Below, piece after piece: positions 6,560-11,627 of a stretch of 11,627 nt of DNA (position 1 is its first letter; every line of letters begins with the position of its first letter). This DNA is from Nitrososphaerota archaeon (lineage in GTDB: Archaea; Thermoproteota; EX4484-205; JAAOZO01): contig JAAOZO010000121.1 of the NCBI GenBank assembly GCA_011605715.1, forward strand, positions 1 through 11,627, in the 5' to 3' direction. Under the pieces are notes generated by a model, which worked only from the letters and a program-made list of their open reading frames with translations, made no database searches and was not told the origin of the DNA. Both the position numbers and the translations under genes were made by a program.

Positions 6560-6954
6560 GCGTTCCTAGAAGAAATCAAAACTCCATTTAAAGTACCAGA
6601 GATTGAGGGCTTAGAAGTTATTTTAACATTTCCTAAAGGTGTCTTTACTATTGCGCCTTTTGTTATTATGCCGCGTCTAGCATAAAGCATATTCGAAGGG
6701 TTGGACACAAGACCCTGTATTTCAGTTCTTTGGGTTCGTCCATCTTTAGTTGATACGTTAACAAAACCAGTTGCTTTTAGCTTTAATTTTATTCCTCCTC
6801 CGCGAACTCGAACTACTTCTACAATGTCTTTTTCTTTTGCTATTTTAGTTTCTATAGGATTCCTTCCCATTTCATACGCTCTTTTTCCCCTATAGGGTAC
6901 TTTCTTTCCACCCGTCCTTTTTCTTTTCCTTAAATCCCAATGATACAGGGTCAT
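6556..6954 (-). CDS. rps8e: Ribosomal protein S8e
   Basis: This 132-residue small-subunit protein is specific to archaea and eukaryotes. It has the very basic N-terminus with RKRKRTGGKK (9-18), the S8e signature. KRAYEMGRNP (24-33), VRVRGGGIK and RRGIITKGAIVKTPLGNVKITSKPS follow in family order, ending in LNGVLISSRNA. Length equals other archaeal S8e proteins. The ATG at 6954 has almost no leader if transcription begins at about 6960, so it is likely translated from a nearly leaderless mRNA. It is the first gene of a six-gene operon (S8e, SRP19, Gar1, TFB, TFE-beta, RrmJ), so its promoter probably drives all of it. Confidence 0.97.
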   Translation of the reverse strand: MTLYHWDLRKRKRTGGKKVPYRGKRAYEMGRNPIETKIAKEKDIVEVVRVRGGGIKLKLKATGFVNVSTKDGRTQRTEIQGLVSNPSNMLYARRGIITKGAIVKTPLGNVKITSKPSISGTLNGVLISSRNA

Positions 6955-6980
6955 TACTTATGCGCTAACTTAGTTCTAAC

Positions 6981-6995
6981 GTATAAATAAAAGTT
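6981..6995 (-). promoter_or_regulatory. TATA promoter of the S8e-SRP19-Gar1-TFB-TFE-beta-RrmJ operon
   Basis: On the minus strand AACTTTTATTTATAC is a strong archaeal TATA-like element. About 26 bases downstream is near 6960, six bases before the ATG at 6954, so a nearly leaderless mRNA is predicted. No other good promoter is seen in the small gaps inside the operon, so it probably serves all six genes. Confidence 0.6.
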
Positions 6996-7026
6996 ACTGA
7001 CGCGGCAAAACAAGCTAAAGCAATAG

Positions 7027-7041
7027 ACTTTTATATTTATC
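7027..7041 (+). promoter_or_regulatory. TATA promoter of the isomerase-smc pair
   Basis: ACTTTTATATTTATC contains a strong TATA box (TTTATATTTA, 7030-7039). The predicted start is near 7061, about 7 bases before the ATG at 7068, giving a nearly leaderless transcript. It is arranged head to head with the S8e operon promoter, 32 bp away. Confidence 0.6.
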
Positions 7042-7067
7042 CAAAGTAGGTTATTTGCTACAAGAAA

Positions 7068-7895
7068 ATGGAAGTTGGAGTGAGTATGTGGAGTTTTCAT
7101 AGGTCAGCTTACTCAGGAAGGCTGGAGGTACCTTCCTTTATTAGGTTGGCTAAACAACTAAATGTAAGCTACGTCGAGCTTTTAAACGTATTTTGGAAAA
7201 GTAACGATGAGATTAACTTAGCTAAAAAAGTATCAGACGAGAATGGTCTGAAAATTTCTGCTTACGACATAGACAATGATTTAGTTCAGAGTAGCTATGA
7301 AAAAAGAAAAGAACAAATAGCTAAGATAAAGGAAGGCGTAAACGTTGCTTTAAAGTTGGGTGCACCAGTTGTTAGAGTATTTGGAGGAGAGATAAAGGAA
7401 GGTATAAGAAGAGAAGAAGCTACAAAAATGATAGTTGAAGGACTAAGAGAGGGGGCCGATTACGCATACGAACATGGAATTAAACTTGCACTTGAAAACC
7501 ATGGAGAACTTTACGGAACAGGGAAGCAACTAGCGTACATAGTTACAGCTGTAGGTTCTAAGGCACTTGGATTAAATTTTGATATGGGAAACTTCTTGCT
7601 ATCGGGAGATAATGCAGTTGATGCAGTAAAGATCGTTGGAAAGTATATATATCATGTACATTTAAAAGACTTTAAGAAAGATGGAGAAGAAGCAGAATTT
7701 TTAAGCACAAACGGAGAGAAGTATACTTGTGTTGGACCTGGAGAAGGAGATACTAACTTTGTAGAATTCCTCAATGAACTAAAGAAAGTTAACTACAATG
7801 GAGTTTTATCCATAGAAAATGAGAAAAAAGGTGACGAATTAGAAAACACAAAAGAAATGGTAAGTAAAGTAAAAAGTTATCTATTAAAAATTTAA
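7068..7895 (+). CDS. Sugar-phosphate isomerase/epimerase-like TIM-barrel protein (AP endonuclease 2 fold)
   Basis: This 275-residue protein belongs to the xylose-isomerase-like TIM-barrel superfamily, which includes sugar and inosose isomerases and epimerases and endonuclease IV. It opens with MEVGVSMWSFHRS, a normal first strand, so the ATG at 7068 is convincing. A metal site typical of these isomerases can be read: E143 (LALENHGE), D172 (LNFDMGN), H198 (HVHLKD) and E250 (SIENE). The segment VGPGEGDTNF (222-231) matches the loop common in sugar isomerases before the last strand. Endonuclease IV needs additional histidine metal ligands, and I do not see that full set, so a sugar substrate is preferred. 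The precise substrate cannot be named. It lies 6 bp before smc on the same strand and is probably co-transcribed, though no functional link is obvious. Confidence 0.85.
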   Translation: MEVGVSMWSFHRSAYSGRLEVPSFIRLAKQLNVSYVELLNVFWKSNDEINLAKKVSDENGLKISAYDIDNDLVQSSYEKRKEQIAKIKEGVNVALKLGAPVVRVFGGEIKEGIRREEATKMIVEGLREGADYAYEHGIKLALENHGELYGTGKQLAYIVTAVGSKALGLNFDMGNFLLSGDNAVDAVKIVGKYIYHVHLKDFKKDGEEAEFLSTNGEKYTCVGPGEGDTNFVEFLNELKKVNYNGVLSIENEKKGDELENTKEMVSKVKSYLLKI

Positions 7896-7901
7896 GCTTA
7901 A

Positions 7902-10900
7902 ATGTACCTGAAAAAAATAGAGATAAAGGGGTTTAAGTCATTTTCTGATAAAGTTGTAGTTAGCTTCGATAAAGGGCTAAATGTTATAACGGGACCTAAC
8001 GGTTCGGGGAAGTGTATAGCAGGAGAACAAAAAATTTTTCTACTTGAAGAAGGAATCGAAGTAAGAAAATTTTTTGAGAAAATCTATGAAGAAAAAAAGA
8101 ACATTCTTTTAAAAACTGATGAAGCAGAATACCTAATTCCCTTAGAATTATCGACGTTACCTTCTTTAGAAGAGGAGCGGTACGAACTTGTTTTTAATAA
8201 ACCATTAGCAATAATGAAAAAGAAGTACAATGGTAAGATACTTGAAATAACTGGAGAGAATGGAAGTAAGATAAGAGTTACTCCAGAACATAAAGTTTTA
8301 AGTGAGCAAGGATGGAAAAATGCAAAAGATTTAAGCTTAGGAGCAAGAGTACTTAGTTTTGGAGAATTAAAAATAGATTGGGAAAAAATTTGTGAAATAA
8401 AGACGATAAAGTACATAGGAGATGTATATGATGTTTATTTACCTCAGCAACACAACTACTTAATAGGAGAATATGGAGTAGTTGTACATAACAGTAATTT
8501 AATAGATGCTATAAAATTTGTTCTTGGAGAAAATAATGCAAGACTACTAAGAGTAGATAAAATGGTAAATTTATTTTCAGACAGTATTAGAGAAAAGGAT
8601 ACAAAAGTTTATGGACGAATATACTTGGATAACTCTGACAAGAAAATTCCATTGGATGAAAAAGAAGTTGTAATAAGCAGGTACCTAGACAAAAATGGAG
8701 AATCAGTATACTATGTAAATAGAAAGAGAGCTACAAAGGTTGCGGTACAGAACTTACTAAGTATGGCTGGATTATACGTAAGAGGATACAACATAGTTAT
8801 GCAGGGAGAAATATCTAGAATGTCTGAGAGAACTCCAGAAGAAATAAGAAAAATAATAGAAGAATCCGTTGGACTAGCTAGCTACGATGAGAAAAGGGCT
8901 GAAGCTGAGGAAGAGCTGAAGGAAGCTGAAGTAAACCTAAAGGTAGCCATGAGCAAATTAGAAGAAGTAAGAAACAGACTTTTACAACTTGAAGAAGAGA
9001 TGAACAGAAAAGCAGCAAAGAAAAGCTTAGAAAATATATTACAAAAACTTCAAGCAATGACGATAAGAAAGGAAATTGAAAAGAAACTGAACGCAAAAAA
9101 AGAAGTTGAAGATCAAGTAAAAAGAATAGACGAAGAACTAGAGAAGATAGAAGAAGTTTATTCGATTAAAAAGAAGCAATACGATGACATTGTATCTAGA
9201 TATATAAGCGAGAAAAGAGATAATACTCTAAATGAAATGGTTTTAAAGCTAAGAGAAATAGACTCAACGATTTTAAAGAACAACAATGAAGTAAATGAGT
9301 TAAGACTTCAAGAAAGCAAGATAAGGCAAGAGATCGAAAAAATCGAAACAGACCTAACAGAGAAGAAAAAAGAATTTCAAGCTATGAGAGAAAAAATCAG
9401 GAGATTAAAGAAAGAAGTAAAAATGAAGAAAAAGAAGCATGACAAGGTTAAAGAAAAGCTTAGAATGATCAAAAATGAGCTTTTGACTAAACAAAAAGAA
9501 ATAGCAAAATTAAACAACTACCTTGAAAATGCAACAATAAGAGAAAATCAGTTAAGTAAAGAATTAGAAAATATCAAAAGAGGTATCAAAAGTAAAGAAG
9601 AAGGGCTTAAAGCGAACATAAGTCAATTTAGAGTCTTAAAGAAAAGAAAGAGCATGATAAAAAGAAGTATCAGAATGTTTGATTTAAAACTAAAAAAGGA
9701 ACAAAAAAGAGAGACTAGGCTAAGAACTAGACTGAGGAAAAAATTAGCGGAACTAGAAGGAATGAGTAAACAGGCAAAGATGAAAGTTGAAAGAATAGAG
9801 GAATTAAGGAGGGTTCACAGAGATATGGAAGAATTAAGAGAAAAAGTAGAAAAAAACATCGGTCTAAAAATGGGTGAACTTATAACTTTAAAGAAGAATG
9901 AAGAGAGAGCTAGAAAGTTATCAGAAATAATTAAAAAGGCAGGCATAAACTCAAAGGGAATAGTTGCAGACCTTATCTCATATCCAGCTGAACTTTCTAA
10001 GGAAGTCAACCTTATTCTTGAAGATTTTATGGAGGCTATAGTGGTTGGTGAAAATGAGGATATATATCTTATCAGCAAAGTACTTGAACAGTTAGGCATA
10101 AGTGGAATTTGCTTAATAAAGCAAACAAGCATCAAAGACTTAGGAAGCCAAAACGACGAAAATAGTATCCTGGAAAAAATAGAGTTTAAGATTCCAGGAT
10201 TAAAAGAAAGTCTTAAAAGGATGATTGGGAAAACAAGAGCAGAGCGCTCTGCAGGAAGAAATGAAGATATAATTGTAAGTGGAAATGTAAAGATTGCAAG
10301 AGGTATTTTCTCCCAAATTGGTTCAAAGAGAAAAGATCCAAAGAAGCTTGAAACAGAGTTAATGCAGAACACTAAGAAGCTGAAAAACCTTGAAAAAGAA
10401 GAAACGTTGCTACTAAATAGCGAAATATCAAAAGAAGAACGGGATCTAATAGAAGCTGAGAACAAAATCATAAGATTAAAGAGGGACATTGAAGAAACTA
10501 AAAGAGAAATTACTCAAACATTAGAAAACGAGAGTGAGATAAGGAGAACGGCACGAAAATTGCAAGAAGAGCTAGAGAAGACAAAAAATGAGATTCTTAA
10601 AGCAACAAACAACGTTGTAGCACTAATTAGAGAGAGAAATGAATTAAGAAAAAAGTACCTAAGAGACTTGAAGGATATGGAACATGTCAAGAAAAAAGTA
10701 AAAATTTTAAAATCAAAGATAAAGACATTACAACAAGCTTATGAAAACATAAGTAACAGTATTCGAAGCATAGAGAATGAAAAAGAAAGCACAACAAGAA
10801 GTCTAAACAACCTAGAAGCAACAATTAAGAGCATCTCTAATTTAAAAAATAAGGAAAGGGAAGAAATACTAAAAGGAGAAAACATGCTGAGAGATAAAAT

Positions 10901-11627
10901 AAAGGCTCAAACTACAATAGCAAACAAGATGAAAATTATGATAGAAGAAGTGGAAGCAATGAACAAACAAAAACTAGAATTAGAGAAAGAAATTGATAAA
11001 AATGCAAGTGTAAGAAATGAAGATATAGTAAGAGAAGTAAACTTGCTAAAAGAAGAAATAGAAAAGTTAGAAACTAAGCGTAAAGAGATAAGCTCAATTA
11101 TGCAAGAAAAAGAAAGAGCACTTCAGCAAATAAGCTTGGAAATACAGATGCTAGAACTTAAGCTTAGTGAAAGCTCAATAAACATAGAAGCACTTGAAGA
11201 AAGAATAGAAGTTCCAGAAGAAACTATAATGCTAGTTAATGAGGAATATAGAAAGATAGGAGAAGTAAACATGCTAGCAGATACACAATACAAAACACAA
11301 TCGGAAAACTATGTTTTAGTTGTTGAGAGATTAAACAAGCTTGAAGAAGAGAAAAAGAGCATAATAGATTTCATAAATGAAATAGAGAGTAAAAAGAAGG
11401 AAGCATTCCTCGAAGCTTTAGATTCTACAAATGAGGCGTTTAATAAATATTTTAACTTGATGGTTGGGGGAAGCGCTTGGCTTGAAATAGAAAACAAAGA
11501 AGATCCTTTCAAAGGGGGAGTGAACATAGTAGTTCATTTTCCAAACAAGTACCCAAGACCTGTTTATGGATGCAGTGGAGGAGAAAAATCGGTAGCATCT
11601 TTATGCTTTATATTTGCTTTGCAACAT
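7902..11627 (+). CDS. smc: Chromosome condensation ATPase SMC, interrupted by an intein, 3' end cut by the window
   Basis: The frame is open for 1242 codons to the window edge: 160 belong to an intein and 1082 to SMC. In mature (extein) numbering, Walker A is GPNGSGK-S (31-38). FVLGEN and the segment NIVMQGEISRM...RKIIEESVGLASYDEKR follow as in SMC N-heads. A coiled coil runs about 165-520, a hinge about 525-650 (GIVADLISYP...), and a return coil from 650 to 1005. The C-head has the ABC signature as C-SGGEKS (from residue 1064, base 11571) where most SMCs have L-SGGEK. About 90 residues with Walker B and the D-loop are expected beyond the edge. SMC dimers compact and segregate chromosomes with ScpA-type kleisin; no scpA is in view. 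The ATG at 7902 has no ribosome site; with a 6-bp gap, translation may follow from the gene before. Confidence 0.96.
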   Translation, partial: MYLKKIEIKGFKSFSDKVVVSFDKGLNVITGPNGSGKCIAGEQKIFLLEEGIEVRKFFEKIYEEKKNILLKTDEAEYLIPLELSTLPSLEEERYELVFNKPLAIMKKKYNGKILEITGENGSKIRVTPEHKVLSEQGWKNAKDLSLGARVLSFGELKIDWEKICEIKTIKYIGDVYDVYLPQQHNYLIGEYGVVVHNSNLIDAIKFVLGENNARLLRVDKMVNLFSDSIREKDTKVYGRIYLDNSDKKIPLDEKEVVISRYLDKNGESVYYVNRKRATKVAVQNLLSMAGLYVRGYNIVMQGEISRMSERTPEEIRKIIEESVGLASYDEKRAEAEEELKEAEVNLKVAMSKLEEVRNRLLQLEEEMNRKAAKKSLENILQKLQAMTIRKEIEKKLNAKKEVEDQVKRIDEELEKIEEVYSIKKKQYDDIVSRYISEKRDNTLNEMVLKLREIDSTILKNNNEVNELRLQESKIRQEIEKIETDLTEKKKEFQAMREKIRRLKKEVKMKKKKHDKVKEKLRMIKNELLTKQKEIAKLNNYLENATIRENQLSKELENIKRGIKSKEEGLKANISQFRVLKKRKSMIKRSIRMFDLKLKKEQKRETRLRTRLRKKLAELEGMSKQAKMKVERIEELRRVHRDMEELREKVEKNIGLKMGELITLKKNEERARKLSEIIKKAGINSKGIVADLISYPAELSKEVNLILEDFMEAIVVGENEDIYLISKVLEQLGISGICLIKQTSIKDLGSQNDENSILEKIEFKIPGLKESLKRMIGKTRAERSAGRNEDIIVSGNVKIARGIFSQIGSKRKDPKKLETELMQNTKKLKNLEKEETLLLNSEISKEERDLIEAENKIIRLKRDIEETKREITQTLENESEIRRTARKLQEELEKTKNEILKATNNVVALIRERNELRKKYLRDLKDMEHVKKKVKILKSKIKTLQQAYENISNSIRSIENEKESTTRSLNNLEATIKSISNLKNKEREEILKGENMLRDKIKAQTTIANKMKIMIEEVEAMNKQKLELEKEIDKNASVRNEDIVREVNLLKEEIEKLETKRKEISSIMQEKERALQQISLEIQMLELKLSESSINIEALEERIEVPEETIMLVNEEYRKIGEVNMLADTQYKTQSENYVLVVERLNKLEEEKKSIIDFINEIESKKKEAFLEALDSTNEAFNKYFNLMVGGSAWLEIENKEDPFKGGVNIVVHFPNKYPRPVYGCSGGEKSVASLCFIFALQH
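8013..8492 (+). other. Mini-intein in the Walker A motif of SMC (160 residues, no endonuclease)
   Basis: The intein begins with C1 directly after lysine 37 of GPNGSGK and ends with H159-N160 directly before the serine that completes the P-loop. Block A is CIAGEQKIFLLEEG (1-14). Block B contains T90-P-E-H93, the TxxH motif that activates the N-terminal scissile bond. Block F is YDVYLPQQHNYLI (139-151), with its Asp and His. Block G is VVVHN (156-160), with the penultimate His and terminal Asn. The +1 residue is Ser, an allowed nucleophile. Only about 45 residues lie between blocks B and F, so there is no space for a LAGLIDADG endonuclease and no such motif is seen. Removal of bases 8013-8492 restores a continuous GPNGSGKSNLIDAIKFVLGE. 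All key splicing residues are present, so it is predicted to be active. Confidence 0.95.

Noticed and set aside
7891..7902. 12-bp palindrome TTTAAGCTTAAA across the smc start
   Set aside because: It is AT-rich, partly made of the end codons of the previous gene and the start context, and can arise by chance in this base composition.
8084..8416. A 110-codon minus-strand open frame inside the intein
   Set aside because: No start signal or recognisable domain; the plus-strand frame is explained fully by intein blocks. It is not an endonuclease.
9815..10489. A 224-codon minus-strand open frame inside smc
   Set aside because: It is an antisense shadow of the SMC hinge and coiled coil; its Ser/Phe/Leu-rich translation is what Lys/Glu-rich coiled coils give on the other strand.
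8880..11400. Repetitive Lys/Glu-rich sequence that looks like tandem repeats
   Set aside because: This is the heptad pattern of SMC coiled coils with AGA/GAA codon bias; no DNA repeat unit recurs exactly.

Overview
The window comes from an AT-rich archaeon. Archaeal marker genes include geranylgeranyl reductase (ether-lipid synthesis), TFB, TFE-beta, SRP19, Gar1, ribosomal protein S8e and a Trm1-type tRNA methyltransferase. The start regions also carry BRE/TATA-like promoters with very short leaders. A canonical SMC argues against Sulfolobus-type Crenarchaeota. SMC together with TFE-beta fits a deep TACK lineage of the Thaumarchaeota, Aigarchaeota, Bathyarchaeota or Korarchaeota kind; this placement is inference only. 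Bases 1-43 are not biological: they match an Illumina Nextera adapter with its index, so the window starts at the raw end of an assembled contig, probably from a single-cell or metagenomic library.

Layout. Bases 87-2659 (minus strand) hold a SIS-domain sugar-phosphate isomerase resembling the isomerase half of GlmS, preceded by a geranylgeranyl reductase. A divergent promoter region (2660-2781) carries a perfect 15-bp palindrome just downstream of the reductase TATA box, then leads into trm1 on the plus strand. trm1 runs tail-to-tail into an RrmJ/FtsJ 2'-O-methyltransferase with a 9-bp overlap of coding ends. Bases 3955-6954 (minus strand) form a compact information-processing operon, in transcription order S8e, SRP19, Gar1, TFB, TFE-beta, RrmJ, with two ATGA overlaps and small gaps. 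It encodes a ribosomal protein, a signal recognition particle subunit, an H/ACA guide-RNP subunit, two basal transcription factors and an rRNA methyltransferase, so ribosome production and transcription initiation are co-expressed. A second divergent promoter region (6955-7067) separates it from a plus-strand pair: a TIM-barrel sugar-phosphate isomerase/epimerase-like protein and, 6 bp later, an SMC chromosome-condensation ATPase that runs off the window end.

The main discovery is in the SMC gene. An in-frame 160-residue mini-intein (8013-8492) splits the Walker A P-loop exactly between the catalytic lysine and the serine that follows. The SMC ATPase therefore cannot be active until the intein is spliced out. 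It has splicing blocks A, B, F and G and no room for a homing endonuclease. Second in interest are the joint TFB/TFE-beta operon and the palindrome at the reductase promoter.

No rRNA, tRNA, CRISPR array or insertion sequence was seen. There is no gene-free stretch longer than 300 bases.
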